Positions 55,247 to 64,000 of a stretch of DNA of 64,000 nt are shown here, one piece after another. The notes beneath the pieces are model-generated. The model made no database searches. It was not told the DNA's origin and was given only the letters and a program-made list of their open reading frames with translations. Positions within the stretch are counted from its first letter, which is position 1; each line of letters begins with the position of its first letter. The DNA comes from Anaerofustis stercorihominis DSM 17244 (GTDB taxonomy: Bacteria > Bacillota > Clostridia > Eubacteriales > Anaerofustaceae): positions 459,052-523,051 of the forward strand of contig NZ_DS560015.1 in assembly GCF_000154825.1 (NCBI RefSeq), written 5' to 3'. A program made the translations under genes and the position numbers.

Positions 55247-55267
55247 AACTACCAAATATGGTAGTTT
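55247..55267 (-). terminator. Terminator of the restriction-modification operon
   Basis: AAACTACCA / TGGTAGTTT (55247-55255 with 55259-55267) overlaps the endonuclease stop codon and is followed by T on the minus strand. Confidence 0.7.
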
Positions 55268-56396
55268 ACTTTATGAAACGTATTTGTAAATTTAAATTTA
55301 TAAAATAATCGTTATTGATTTTATAAACTTTAGCAAAGTCATGCCTGCTTGCACTCGCTCTTTCAAATCTTGTATTATTTAATAAATAATCTTCAAACTC
55401 ATTTCTATTATATAAATGATAACAAAGAACATCACCGTCCTCTTTTACCACAATATATCCACCTGTTGCATTTGCCTTTCCCGTCCAAACAGTACCGGGA
55501 AGCATACCTAATGCAGATTCAGTTATAAATTTTTTAAATTTATAACTATAAAAAGGATGGTTTTCAGATAAATCAAAATTTAACGGATTTTCTTCTATAA
55601 TTTTATCCAATAATATTTTAATATTGCTTACTCCCGTAGAATAATATTCTAATAGCATATTTGAAATGATATTTGGCAACATTGTATCAATTAAAATGAG
55701 ATTATTTTTAAAATTTTTACCAGAAATATCGAAATGTGTTAATTTTATATCTTTCGATAAAATATAACTTAATCTTTCGCCGATTGCTGTTTCGACTTTC
55801 TCTCCTTTTTTAGTTTTCTTTATATGTACCATAGAGTTCACTTTATTCATATCATCATCAGTAAAATTGCCATTTAATTTATAAATAAAATTAGTATTTT
55901 TACCTGCATTAAGAAGAGTCGATGGTTTACCCAATCTTGACTTTATACTAAACCCCAAAGTCGGATCAATTCCTGTATGAAAATCATGAACTTTTAAAGT
56001 TATATCGGATTTATCTTTAGACGGTGCTTTTAATTTAAAGCAATTAATTTTATTCAAAAAATCAGTAATTTCAGGTACTTCAAATGCTCCCGCAGTTTTT
56101 TGATTAATTATTTTATTAAGTAAAAGGTTTGCTTTTTTATCAAACTCAGACATTTGCAATGTAATTAAATGATTATCATTACCATCAACTATTTCTATAT
56201 CTTTTTCATTTTCCGATACGATAAAATTTAAAACACCTTTTTTTTCATGTCTTATAATTTTTATAATATCATAAAAAACATCTTCCAATCGATTTAATTC
56301 ACTATCTGCACCGTATAGCCTTCCTTTTGACAATAAATACAAAAACGTATATACTTCAGACCATTCACCTTTATTACCGCTATTTTTATCAGTCAT
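55266..56396 (-). CDS. HpaII-like type II restriction endonuclease
   Basis: The 376-aa product begins with GNKGEWSEVYTFLYLLSKGRLYGAD, the N-terminal signature of the HpaII restriction endonuclease family, and has DPTLGFSIKSRLGKPSTLLNAG (a PD-(D/E)XK-like D...SxK segment). HpaII cuts CCGG; the same or a related target is inferred here. It overlaps the methyltransferase gene by 8 nt and is last in the vsr-dcm-endonuclease operon, so the methylase is made first. Confidence 0.85.
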   Translation of the reverse strand: MTDKNSGNKGEWSEVYTFLYLLSKGRLYGADSELNRLEDVFYDIIKIIRHEKKGVLNFIVSENEKDIEIVDGNDNHLITLQMSEFDKKANLLLNKIINQKTAGAFEVPEITDFLNKINCFKLKAPSKDKSDITLKVHDFHTGIDPTLGFSIKSRLGKPSTLLNAGKNTNFIYKLNGNFTDDDMNKVNSMVHIKKTKKGEKVETAIGERLSYILSKDIKLTHFDISGKNFKNNLILIDTMLPNIISNMLLEYYSTGVSNIKILLDKIIEENPLNFDLSENHPFYSYKFKKFITESALGMLPGTVWTGKANATGGYIVVKEDGDVLCYHLYNRNEFEDYLLNNTRFERASASRHDFAKVYKINNDYFINLNLQIRFIK

Positions 56397-57402
56397 ATTT
56401 TAATAATACCTCTTTTATTTTCTTTGCTATCTCTTCTATTACGGGAACAGTTACGCTGTTTCCAAGCTGTTTATATAAATGAACATCAGCCAAAGGGAGT
56501 TTAAAAGACTCAGGAAAACCCTGAAGTCTTGCCCATTCTCGGGGTGTCATCTTTCTTATTCCCTCTTTGTTTATTTCTCCTTTTATATGAGTTACGGGAA
56601 TTAAATTTTTTTGTCTGAAATCAATAAGTAAATTTCGTTCTCTACCCATACCTCCGCAAACAATTGCCCCCGCAATTCCTTCAATATCCCTTATTTCATA
56701 CCCGAAACCATTTCCTTTTGCTTCATGACGAGCTTTATGTTTTCTAAGCGTTTCCAAGTAAACGTCACTTAAATAATACTTTGGTGACACCGGTTTTTCT
56801 TCCATTATATCTTTTATTTTTTTATTTTCATCTATGGGTGTAGGAAAAATAAAATCCTTTGGTGCAATATCATTTCTAAAAGCAACTATATAAATTCTTT
56901 CTCTATTTTGAGGGACTCCAAAATTTCTACTGTTAAGTATTTCATAAAAAACACTATATCCCAACTTTTTAAAAGTACTACATATTACCTTAAAAGTTCT
57001 TCCTCTATCATGATTTACTAATCCTTTTACATTTTCACAAAAAATCACTTTCGGTTTATGATATTCGCAAATTCTGGCTACATCAAGGAAAAGGGTACCG
57101 CGACATGTACCTTTATAATCATCATCAAATCCTTTACGTTTACCAGCCAAGCTAAAAGCTTGACAAGGAAAACCCGCAAGACATATATCAAAATTAGGAA
57201 TTGAAGTTTCATCAATCTCTGTAATATCTCCCGCAATTTCAAAATCATCATTAAAATTTTCCATATATGTTTTTTTTGCGTATTTATCCCATTCAGAAAC
57301 AAAAACCGTTTCAATATTATCTTTAAATACATTCTCAAATCCCAGTCTTATTCCGCCGATACCCGCAAATAAGTCTATTGATCTAATTTTACTTTTTACC
57401 AT
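56389..57402 (-). CDS. DNA (cytosine-5-)-methyltransferase
   Basis: The 337-aa C5 methylase has motif I DLFAGIGGIRLGFE, the catalytic GFPCQAFSLAG (Cys about 80), motif VI ENVKGL, motif VIII QNRERIYIVAF, and the C-terminal LGNSVTVPVIEEIAKKI. It protects the host against the neighbouring HpaII-like enzyme, so the target is probably CCGG. It overlaps vsr by 14 nt and the endonuclease by 8 nt. Confidence 0.93.
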   Translation of the reverse strand: MVKSKIRSIDLFAGIGGIRLGFENVFKDNIETVFVSEWDKYAKKTYMENFNDDFEIAGDITEIDETSIPNFDICLAGFPCQAFSLAGKRKGFDDDYKGTCRGTLFLDVARICEYHKPKVIFCENVKGLVNHDRGRTFKVICSTFKKLGYSVFYEILNSRNFGVPQNRERIYIVAFRNDIAPKDFIFPTPIDENKKIKDIMEEKPVSPKYYLSDVYLETLRKHKARHEAKGNGFGYEIRDIEGIAGAIVCGGMGRERNLLIDFRQKNLIPVTHIKGEINKEGIRKMTPREWARLQGFPESFKLPLADVHLYKQLGNSVTVPVIEEIAKKIKEVLLKYD

Positions 57403-57805
57403 TTCTAACTGTCCGTTCTATAATATCTGCACACTTATTCAAGTTATTTTTTATTTCTTTACCCCAAAATCTTAAAACAATCCAACCATGTTCTTCCAAA
57501 TGTTTAGTAACCTCAATATCTCTTTCTATGTTTCTCTCAATTTTTGGAATCCAGAAATCTTGATTACTTTTAAAATCTCTTTTACGATTTTCCCAATCAA
57601 ACCCATGCCAAAATTCACTGTCACAAAAAACAGCTATTTTTTTGCCTTTAAAAACTATATCAGGTTTACCGAATATATCTTTAACATTTTTTTGATATCT
57701 AAGCCCTCGAGACCATAACTCTTTTCTTAAAATTAATTCTATTTTAGAGTCTTTATTTTTGACTCTGGACATATTATAATGAATTTGTTCCTTTGTCTTT
57801 TTCAT
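57389..57805 (-). CDS. vsr: Very short patch repair endonuclease Vsr
   Basis: Vsr nicks at T:G mismatches produced by deamination of 5-methylcytosine. The start is MKKTKEQIHYNMSRVKNKDSK, with GGAG about 6 nt before the ATG; a TTG four codons earlier is less likely. SKIELILRKELWSRGLRYQKN, GKPDIVF and AVFCDSEFWHGFDW carry the family's catalytic Asp and zinc/His residues. 138 aa is typical. It leads the operon with the C5 methylase. Confidence 0.92.
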   Translation of the reverse strand: MKKTKEQIHYNMSRVKNKDSKIELILRKELWSRGLRYQKNVKDIFGKPDIVFKGKKIAVFCDSEFWHGFDWENRKRDFKSNQDFWIPKIERNIERDIEVTKHLEEHGWIVLRFWGKEIKNNLNKCADIIERTVRNGKK

Positions 57806-57904
57806 AAAATTCTCCAAATTTAAATATAAAAGTATAGTCTATTTTAACATATAACTACTTATAACAAACAAAAAATGTTGTAAATTTAAAAATTTATTTT
57901 TATT

Positions 57905-58543
57905 TTACAAGCATAAATTTATAACTTTCATTTTCTCACAAACCAAAACACACTCCGAAAGCAACTTTCCTTGAACTAAATACTTTTCTTTTATTTTAAA
58001 ACCATTATCCTCAATAAAATTCATATACTCTTGAGATTTCCATTTATGAAAAGTCTTAAAACCTGCTTTCTCCATAAACCATAAACGAATTTTATTTACT
58101 TTTCCGTCATATACAAACGTAGGTGCTATTAAAAGACCGTCAGTCTTTAATACACGTTTGATTTCATCAAGTGCCTTATTTGGATTTGGCATTATATGCA
58201 GAGCATTGGCGATAAGTACGACATCAAAAACGTCATCTTTATAACCAAGAGCCGTCGCATCCTGAACTTCATAAATGACATTTTGATTATTAAGGCGCTT
58301 TTCTGTTTCAAAAACCATTTTCTCAGAAAAATCCGTAGCAGTCCAGCTATCTGTTTCATCAGAAAGCAAACGCGTAAGCTGTCCCGTCCCGCATGCCAAC
58401 TCGAGAACACGTTGTTCTTTATAAAAAAAAGGTTTTATTTTTTCATAAATAGTTTTATATAATTCTTCGTTTCCTTTTTCCTGAAAATATGTATAGAGTT
58501 TCGCTGTCCTTTCCCAAAACTTCTTGTTTGATTTATCAGCCAT
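57905..58543 (-). CDS. Class I SAM-dependent methyltransferase
   Basis: The 212-aa product has the SAM motif VLELACGTGQLTRLL near residues 46-60, then TATDFSEKMV and VFDVVLIANALHIMPNP. It resembles UbiE/COQ5-like small-molecule methyltransferases often annotated without substrate. It is monocistronic, upstream of the restriction-modification operon but with an 88-nt gap, so a link to it is not implied. Confidence 0.8.
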   Translation of the reverse strand: MADKSNKKFWERTAKLYTYFQEKGNEELYKTIYEKIKPFFYKEQRVLELACGTGQLTRLLSDETDSWTATDFSEKMVFETEKRLNNQNVIYEVQDATALGYKDDVFDVVLIANALHIMPNPNKALDEIKRVLKTDGLLIAPTFVYDGKVNKIRLWFMEKAGFKTFHKWKSQEYMNFIEDNGFKIKEKYLVQGKLLSECVLVCEKMKVINLCL

Positions 58544-58834
58544 AAAGCAAAATACCTACCTAATTATTGATTTCTTTAATCTTCTATCGAATATAATAAT
58601 AAATTTATATTATTATATTTATATCTGACTCCTAAAGTATAATCAGAACAATACACAAAAAATGATTTTATAAAAATAAGTAAGATTATTTTTATGAACA
58701 CTATATATAAATATAAAAATCGCTCTGATTTATATAAGATATTTACTATCATACTTTAAAGCTCAATATAAAAAACACTATCCTTAAAAGATTTAGGTAT
58801 ATAAATAACGATTCACATTATATAACGTAAAAAG
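58544..58834. other. AT-rich intergenic region, nothing recognised
   Basis: About 290 bases between the methyltransferase and the DUF5684 gene. Only very short frames without ribosome-binding sites occur. Confidence 0.4.
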
Positions 58835-59179
58835 TTAACTGTTCAAATACTCACTGCTTCCGTAACCTAAGATGAGCATAAAAATATTACTTAAAAAAAT
58901 CAGTCCCAAAGTAAAACCTATACCTTTCCCAAAAGACCTGGCAAGTCCCATACACATTAATATATAAACCGCAATATTTACAAAAGGTATCATAAGAAGT
59001 ATAAAATACCAACCCGAACCCATGCTTATTTTATATAGAATATAAGTATTATATAAAGGTATCAAAGCTTTCCATCCCGCTTCCCCCGCTTTTTCGAATA
59101 TCCTCCACCATGCAATTATAAGTAAAACAGTTATTATAAAAAGTCCGCTGATATAAGGTGAATCAAAGTAAAAATCCAT
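58835..59179 (-). CDS. DUF5684-like small membrane protein
   Basis: The product has 114 aa if translation starts at MDFYFDSPYIS (ATG at 59177-59179), which has GAGGG upstream; an ATG six codons earlier lacks one. There are three membrane segments and the AGEAGWKALIPLYNTYILYKI motif, seen in DUF5684 and in proteins near signal peptidase genes. Function unknown. Monocistronic. Confidence 0.75.
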   Translation of the reverse strand: MDFYFDSPYISGLFIITVLLIIAWWRIFEKAGEAGWKALIPLYNTYILYKISMGSGWYFILLMIPFVNIAVYILMCMGLARSFGKGIGFTLGLIFLSNIFMLILGYGSSEYLNS

Positions 59180-59437
59180 AACAATCCCTCTTTTCATTTT
59201 ATATAAATATATTACGACACTTTTATTAATTATAACTTAGATTAAAATTAAAATTACATATAAATAAACATTTCTGATACGAATAATTTTATATATTAAA
59301 AATCAAAATCAAAAATATTATATAAATTTTCAGCTTTTTATCAAATAAAATATACCAATCTTGAAACTATCTTCTAATTATTCATATTTTAAAATAAGCG
59401 ACCATACTCACTATATAATAAAAAATCATTATAACAA
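59180..59437. other. Intergenic region, nothing recognised
   Basis: About 260 AT-rich bases upstream of the DUF5684 gene (its promoter should be here) and downstream of the glycolytic terminator. Confidence 0.4.
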
Positions 59438-59465
59438 AAAAAGCCCCTATAAGGAGCTTTTTTAT
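59438..59465 (-). terminator. Terminator of the glycolytic cluster
   Basis: On the minus strand AAAGCTCCT / AGGGGCTTT, with one wobble pair, is followed by seven T, about 40 bp past the gpmI stop. Confidence 0.75.
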
Positions 59466-59503
59466 ATTCATATTAGTCACGATAAACCATAATGACTTTT
59501 GGA

Positions 59504-61015
59504 TTATTTTAATACGAATGATTTTCCGGTCATATCTTCCGGCTGTTTTACGTCCATTAAATCAAGTACCGTAGGAGATACATCACATAAAGCTGCTTCT
59601 TCAACTACGCCTTTGATTAATTTACTTTCAACTATACACTTAACTTTATTTGTAGTATGAGCTGTAAATGGTTTTCCGTCTTCAGACATAAGTTCCGCAT
59701 TACCATGGTCAGCTGTGATAATAATGCTGTAGTCGTTATTAACAGCAGCACTTTCAACTTCGCCTACACATTCATCAACCGCTTCAACAGCAGCTTTTGC
59801 AGCTTCAAATACGCCTGTGTGACCTACCATGTCACAGTTAGCAAAGTTTACTGCGATAAAATCATAATCTTTATTGTTTATAGCATCAACAAGCTTGTCT
59901 TTTACTTCATAAGCACTCATTTCCGGTTTTAAATCGTAAGTAGCTACTTTAGGAGACGGAACGAGTATCCTGTCTTCCCCTTTGTATTCTTTTTCGATAC
60001 CGCCGTTGAAGAAATAAGTCACATGAGCATATTTTTCAGTTTCGGCGATCCTTAGCTGAGTATATCCGTTATCGCTTAAATATTCACCCAAAGTATTTGT
60101 TATGACTTGAGGTTTGAATGCGATAAGTACATTTTTAAAGCTTGCGTCATAATTTGTAAATGTCACAAATGTCAAATTCAAGTCTTCTTCCCTGTCAAAT
60201 CCGTCAAAATCAGCTTCTACAAGAGCTCTTGTGATTTGTCTTGCTCTGTCGGGTCTGAAGTTAAAGAATATTACGCTGTCATTCTTAGATATCTTAGCGC
60301 CTTCACCAACGATTGTAGGAAGAACGAATTCGTCTGTGGTATCGGCGTCATAAGAAGCCTGCATAGCATCAGCAGCACTGTCTGCTTTTTCTCCGATACC
60401 ATAAACCAAAGCATCATATGCTTTTTTTGTTCTTTCCCATCTAGTATCTCTGTCCATTGCGTAGTATCTTCCCGATACCGTAGCGATTTTACCTACACCT
60501 ATTTCCTTGATTTTTTCTTCAAGTTCTTCGATATATCCTTTACCGCTCTTTGGAGGAGTATCTCTTCCGTCCATGTAGCAGTGAACATATACTTCTTTAA
60601 GTCCTTGTTTTTTAGCAAGTTCCAGCAAAGCATATAAATGTTCGTTTGAAGAATGGACTCCGCCGTCTGATACAAGGCCCATCAAATGAAGAGCCGAGTT
60701 ATTCTTCTTAACATTTTCGACAGCTTTCAAGAATTCTTCGTTAGTAAAGAAATCTCCGTCCTGGATTGATTTTGTGATCCTTGTAAGTTCCTGATATACG
60801 ACTCTTCCAGCACCTAAGTTTAAATGACCTACTTCACTGTTACCCATTTGTCCTTGAGGTAAACCAACACTTAAACCGCTGCAGTTTAAGAATAAGTGAG
60901 GATTGTTTTCCCATAGTTTATCTAAATTCGGTGTTGAAGCACTATATACTGCATTACCTTCATGACTTTCAGAATAGCCATAGCCGTCTAATATCATTAA
61001 TAATACTTTATTCAT
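59504..61015 (-). CDS. gpmI: 2,3-bisphosphoglycerate-independent phosphoglycerate mutase
   Basis: This Mn-dependent enzyme interconverts 3- and 2-phosphoglycerate. The 503-aa product has MILDGYGYSESHEGNAV with the first metal Asp, GQMGNSEVGHLNLGAGR with the phospho-Ser, MDGRDTPPKSG, NFANCDMVGHTGV and TADHGNAE. It lies 10 nt after tpiA in the gap-pgk-tpiA-gpmI cluster. Confidence 0.97.
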   Translation of the reverse strand: MNKVLLMILDGYGYSESHEGNAVYSASTPNLDKLWENNPHLFLNCSGLSVGLPQGQMGNSEVGHLNLGAGRVVYQELTRITKSIQDGDFFTNEEFLKAVENVKKNNSALHLMGLVSDGGVHSSNEHLYALLELAKKQGLKEVYVHCYMDGRDTPPKSGKGYIEELEEKIKEIGVGKIATVSGRYYAMDRDTRWERTKKAYDALVYGIGEKADSAADAMQASYDADTTDEFVLPTIVGEGAKISKNDSVIFFNFRPDRARQITRALVEADFDGFDREEDLNLTFVTFTNYDASFKNVLIAFKPQVITNTLGEYLSDNGYTQLRIAETEKYAHVTYFFNGGIEKEYKGEDRILVPSPKVATYDLKPEMSAYEVKDKLVDAINNKDYDFIAVNFANCDMVGHTGVFEAAKAAVEAVDECVGEVESAAVNNDYSIIITADHGNAELMSEDGKPFTAHTTNKVKCIVESKLIKGVVEEAALCDVSPTVLDLMDVKQPEDMTGKSFVLK

Positions 61016-61025
61016 GTTCCACCTA

Positions 61026-61781
61026 TTAAGCTTCTTTAAAATTTACTAAAGTAACAAAATCAGCTTTCAAGCTTGCTCCGCCAACTAAAGCACCGTCGAT
61101 GTCGCTCATTGACATCAATGCTTTTACATTACCAGCATTAACGCTTCCGCCGTAAAGGATTCTCATTGCATCGGCAACTTCTTCGCCAAGAAGTTCTTTA
61201 ACAAGTTTTCTGATGTATCCGCAAGCTTCGTTTGCTTGTTCGTCAGTAGCTGTTTTGCCTGTTCCGATAGCCCATACAGGTTCGTATGCAAGGATTATTT
61301 TCTTAGCGTCTTCTTTAGAGATACCTTCAAGCATTTTTGTAGTTTGTTCTTTTAATACGTCAAAAGCTTTTCCGCTTTCTCTTTCTTCTAAAGTTTCTCC
61401 GACACAAGGGATTGGTATCAAACCTTTTTCCAAAGCTTTTTTAGTCTTTAAGTTTACGCCTTCATCGGTTTCGTTGAAGTATTGTCTTCTTTCACTGTGA
61501 CCGATGATTACATATTTACAGCCTGCTTCTATTATCATATCTGCTGTTACTTCGCCTGTGTAAGCACCGCTTTCTTCGAAGTACATATTTTGTGCACCGA
61601 TACCAACATTAGTGCCTTTTACAGCTTCCACAGCCGCAGGGATAGTCATATAAGTCGGACAAATAACCACTTCAGGGTCTGCCACATTGATTTTATCTAA
61701 AAATTCATTAAAAAATTCTTTTGCTTCAGCAGCTGTTTTATTCATTTTCCAGTTGCCGGCTATTACTTTTGTTCTTGCCAT
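61026..61781 (-). CDS. tpiA: Triosephosphate isomerase
   Basis: The enzyme interconverts DHAP and glyceraldehyde-3-phosphate. The 251-aa product has AGNWKMNKT (Lys), [12 protein letters not shown] (His), [12 protein letters not shown] (catalytic Glu) and [11 protein letters not shown] phosphate-binding segments. It lies 30 nt after pgk. Confidence 0.97.
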   Translation of the reverse strand: MARTKVIAGNWKMNKTAAEAKEFFNEFLDKINVADPEVVICPTYMTIPAAVEAVKGTNVGIGAQNMYFEESGAYTGEVTADMIIEAGCKYVIIGHSERRQYFNETDEGVNLKTKKALEKGLIPIPCVGETLEERESGKAFDVLKEQTTKMLEGISKEDAKKIILAYEPVWAIGTGKTATDEQANEACGYIRKLVKELLGEEVADAMRILYGGSVNAGNVKALMSMSDIDGALVGGASLKADFVTLVNFKEA

Positions 61782-61811
61782 TTATACTCTCCTTTTACTT
61801 ATCTGTAATGT

Positions 61812-63017
61812 TTATTTATCGTTTGCTGCAACTACACCCGGAAGGTCTTTTCCTTCAAGGAATTCAAGACTTGCACCGCCGCCTGTAGAGATATGAGTCA
61901 TCTTATCTCCGAAACCAAGTTGGTTAACGGCTGCTGCAGAGTCTCCGCCGCCGATGATAGTTGTAGCGTCTGTTTCAGCTAAAGCTTCTGCTACAGAGAT
62001 CGTACCTTTTGCAAGTATCGGATTTTCGAATACGCCCATAGGTCCGTTCCAAACTACTGTCTTAGCTGATTTTACTGCGTCAGCAAATAATTTTGCAGTT
62101 TCGGTTCCGATATCAAGTCCCATCATATCAGCAGGGATTGCATCTGAAGATACTACTTTTATTTCGATTTCAGCATCGATTGGGTTTGGGAAATCCTTTG
62201 TTATTGTAGTATCTATAGGAAGTAAAAGTTTTTTACCAAGCTTTTCGGCTTTTTCCATCATTTCTTTACAGTAATCTAATTTTTCATCATCTACCAAAGA
62301 AGTACCGATTTCGTATCCTTTAGCTTTTAAGAATGTATAAGCCATTCCACCGCCGATGATCAAAGTATCGCATTTTTCAAGAAGGTTAGCGATAACATTT
62401 AATTTATCCGCAACTTTAGCTCCTCCGAGAATTGCTACGAAAGGTCTTTCAGGATTGTTTACGGCATTACCTAAAAAGTCGATTTCTTTTTGCATTAAAT
62501 AACCTACAACGGCTGTGTCAACAAACTCAGTAACACCAACATTAGAACAGTGAGCTCTGTGAGCTGTACCGAAAGCGTCGTTTACGAAAATATCGCAAAG
62601 TGAAGCTAAGTCTTTGCTTAATGCTTCTCCGTTTTTGGTTTCTTCAGCTCTGTAACGTGTATTTTGAAGAAGGACTACATCTCCTTCTTTCATTTCAGCA
62701 ACTGCTTTTTTTGCATTTTCGCCTACTACGTTGTCATCAGCCGCAAAAACAACTTCTTTACCTAATTTTTCCGATAATCTCTTTGCAACGGGTGCAAGTG
62801 ATAATTCAGGTTTAGCTTCTCCCTTTGGTTTACCTAGGTGAGAACATAAAATAACTTTTCCGCCGTCTTTCATAACCTTTTCGATTGTAGGAAGTGCAGC
62901 GTTTATTCTGTTTTCATCTGTGATTTCTCCGTCCTTTAAAGGTACGTTGAAGTCACATCTTATTAATACTTTTTTTCCTTTAACATTTATATCATCTACT
63001 GATTTTTTATTTAGCAT
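61812..63017 (-). CDS. pgk: Phosphoglycerate kinase
   Basis: The enzyme transfers phosphate from 1,3-bisphosphoglycerate to ADP. The 401-aa product has [19 protein letters not shown] at the N-terminus, [23 protein letters not shown] and [13 protein letters not shown] in the nucleotide-binding domain. A GGAG site precedes the ATG. A strong hairpin lies between it and gap. Confidence 0.97.
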   Translation of the reverse strand: MLNKKSVDDINVKGKKVLIRCDFNVPLKDGEITDENRINAALPTIEKVMKDGGKVILCSHLGKPKGEAKPELSLAPVAKRLSEKLGKEVVFAADDNVVGENAKKAVAEMKEGDVVLLQNTRYRAEETKNGEALSKDLASLCDIFVNDAFGTAHRAHCSNVGVTEFVDTAVVGYLMQKEIDFLGNAVNNPERPFVAILGGAKVADKLNVIANLLEKCDTLIIGGGMAYTFLKAKGYEIGTSLVDDEKLDYCKEMMEKAEKLGKKLLLPIDTTITKDFPNPIDAEIEIKVVSSDAIPADMMGLDIGTETAKLFADAVKSAKTVVWNGPMGVFENPILAKGTISVAEALAETDATTIIGGGDSAAAVNQLGFGDKMTHISTGGGASLEFLEGKDLPGVVAANDK

Positions 63018-63048
63018 CTAAAAGTGCTCCTTTCAAAATTTTGTAAAT

Positions 63049-63080
63049 AAAAAGGTCCGGGCCAGTAACGATCCCGGACC
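63049..63080 (-). terminator. GC-rich hairpin between gap and pgk
   Basis: On the minus strand GGTCCGGG (63073-63080 complement) and CCCGGACC (63054-63061) form an 8-bp GC-rich stem with an 11-nt loop followed by five T. It may terminate part of the gap transcripts, so that gap is made in excess over pgk, or stabilise the gap mRNA end. Confidence 0.8.
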
Positions 63081-63115
63081 CATTTTGGATCTTTGTAAAT
63101 TGTACTTTAAATTAA

Positions 63116-64000
63116 TTAAGCTAATTCTGAGAAGTATTTGATTGTTCTTACCATTTGGCTTGTGTAAGAATTTTCATTATCATACCAAGATACTACTTGA
63201 ACTTGTGTATCGCCGTTTTCCATTGGAGATACCATTGTTTGTGTAGCGTCGAATAATGAACCGTATCTCATACCTACGATATCGCTTGATACTAATTCTT
63301 CTTCTGTGTAACCGAATGATTCTGTTTGAGCTTTTTTCATAGCTTCGTTGATTTGTTCAACTGTTACGTTACCTTTAACAACAGCTACTAAGATTGTTGT
63401 AGAACCTGTTGGTGTAGGAACTCTTTGTGCAGAACCGATTAATTTACCGTTAAGTTCAGGAATAACAAGACCGATAGCTTTTGCAGCACCTGTTGAGTTA
63501 GGAACGATGTTAACTGCAGCAGCTCTTGCTCTTCTGAAGTCACCTTTTCTTTGTGGTCCGTCAAGAGTCATTTGATCTCCTGTGTAAGCATGAATTGTGC
63601 TCATGATACCTGATTGGATTGGAGCTAAGTCGTTAAGAGCTTTAGCCATTGGAGCTAAACAGTTTGTTGTACAAGAAGCTGCAGAGATTACTGTATCTTC
63701 TGGTGTTAATGTTTTTTCGTTTACGTTATAAACGATTGTTGGAAGGTCATTACCTGCTGGAGCAGAGATAACAACTTTTCTGGCACCTGCTTTAACGTGA
63801 GCTTCTGCTTTAGCTTTAGATGTATAGAAACCTGTACATTCTAATACTACGTCTACACCGATTTCTCCCCATGGAAGTTTTGCAGCGTCAGCTTCTGCAT
63901 AGATTTTGATTTCTTTGCCGTCGATGATGATTGAATCATCTGTAGCTGAAACCTTATCAGCAAGAGCGTATGTTCCTTGTGATGAGTCATATTTTAATAA
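63116..64000 (-). CDS. gapA: Glyceraldehyde-3-phosphate dehydrogenase, partial (5' end beyond window)
   Basis: The enzyme oxidises glyceraldehyde-3-phosphate with NAD. About 295 C-terminal residues are visible, reading without interruption to the window edge ([17 protein letters not shown]...). The catalytic motif [12 protein letters not shown], the [13 protein letters not shown] and [13 protein letters not shown] segments are present. The N-terminal NAD-binding start is outside. A preceding regulator gene (cggR or gapR) cannot be judged. Codon use is markedly biased, as expected for a highly expressed gene. Confidence 0.97.
   Translation of the reverse strand, partial: LLKYDSSQGTYALADKVSATDDSIIIDGKEIKIYAEADAAKLPWGEIGVDVVLECTGFYTSKAKAEAHVKAGARKVVISAPAGNDLPTIVYNVNEKTLTPEDTVISAASCTTNCLAPMAKALNDLAPIQSGIMSTIHAYTGDQMTLDGPQRKGDFRRARAAAVNIVPNSTGAAKAIGLVIPELNGKLIGSAQRVPTPTGSTTILVAVVKGNVTVEQINEAMKKAQTESFGYTEEELVSSDIVGMRYGSLFDATQTMVSPMENGDTQVQVVSWYDNENSYTSQMVRTIKYFSELA

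Overview
The window looks like chromosomal DNA of a low-GC, anaerobic, endospore-forming Firmicute of the class Clostridia. The pointers are a partial spoIVB with a forespore-type promoter, an adenosylcobalamin-dependent ribonucleotide reductase, FeoAB ferrous iron uptake, a membrane pyrophosphatase, ECF-type riboflavin uptake under an FMN riboswitch, RNase J, and AT-rich intergenic DNA. I cannot name the species. No rRNA, CRISPR array, prophage or intact insertion sequence was found.

Layout. 1-5.0 kb (minus): CNNM-like membrane protein, tlyA, nadK, argR, recN, spoIVB, the classical Firmicute cluster. 5.2-8.6 kb: a DUF421/DUF4363 pair, tyrA and a TraB-family protein. 8.7-11.6 kb: nrdJ. 11.9-18.8 kb (minus): a complete shikimate operon aroF-aroB-aroA-aroC-pheA-aroE-aroK behind a transcription attenuator. 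18.9-27.6 kb: a copper-chaperone-like gene, an unrecognised membrane protein, plsY, sfsA, a cysteine-rich/HAD fusion, a methyltransferase, tRNA-Val and tRNA-Gly, DUF2000, two MGMT-family genes, tRNA-Leu and glycerate kinase. 27.7-28.6 kb is a gene-poor stretch with decayed coding sequence. 28.7-31.6 kb: a small orphan and feoAB. 31.6-32.4 kb: a cluster of hairpins and an attenuator leader in front of an Lsa-like ABC-F gene. 33.9-42.5 kb (minus): pepP, antiporter, alaS, ireB, ruvX, DUF1292, rnj, ylbF. 42.5-46.7 kb (minus): a GtrB/GtrA/YfhO polymer-glycosylation locus in which GtrA and YfhO form one broken gene. 47-49.5 kb: an Asn/Gln-repeat mini-protein, hppA, secG. 49.6-53 kb: a remnant of an EcoRI-like DNA methyltransferase, a MATE exporter, a flavin/ferredoxin protein and ribU. 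53.7-64 kb: eno, a HpaII-like restriction-modification system with vsr, a methyltransferase, DUF5684 and the gap-pgk-tpiA-gpmI glycolytic cluster (gap partial).

The most rewarding signals are regulatory. (1) The ABC-F gene has a leader in which a six-codon reading frame lies inside one arm of a hairpin. The other arm of that hairpin is an 11-nt perfect complement of the terminator arm just before the gene, which is the layout of ribosome-stalling attenuation. (2) The aro operon has a Phe/Tyr-rich leader frame and a strong terminator, but the expected ATG reads ATAG, so the leader start seems broken by one base. (3) The PheA-like protein of the same operon lacks about 70 residues of its prephenate dehydratase part, including the TRF motif. 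(4) A GtrA flippase domain is fused to YfhO, and the gene carries three single-base indels within about 70 bp.
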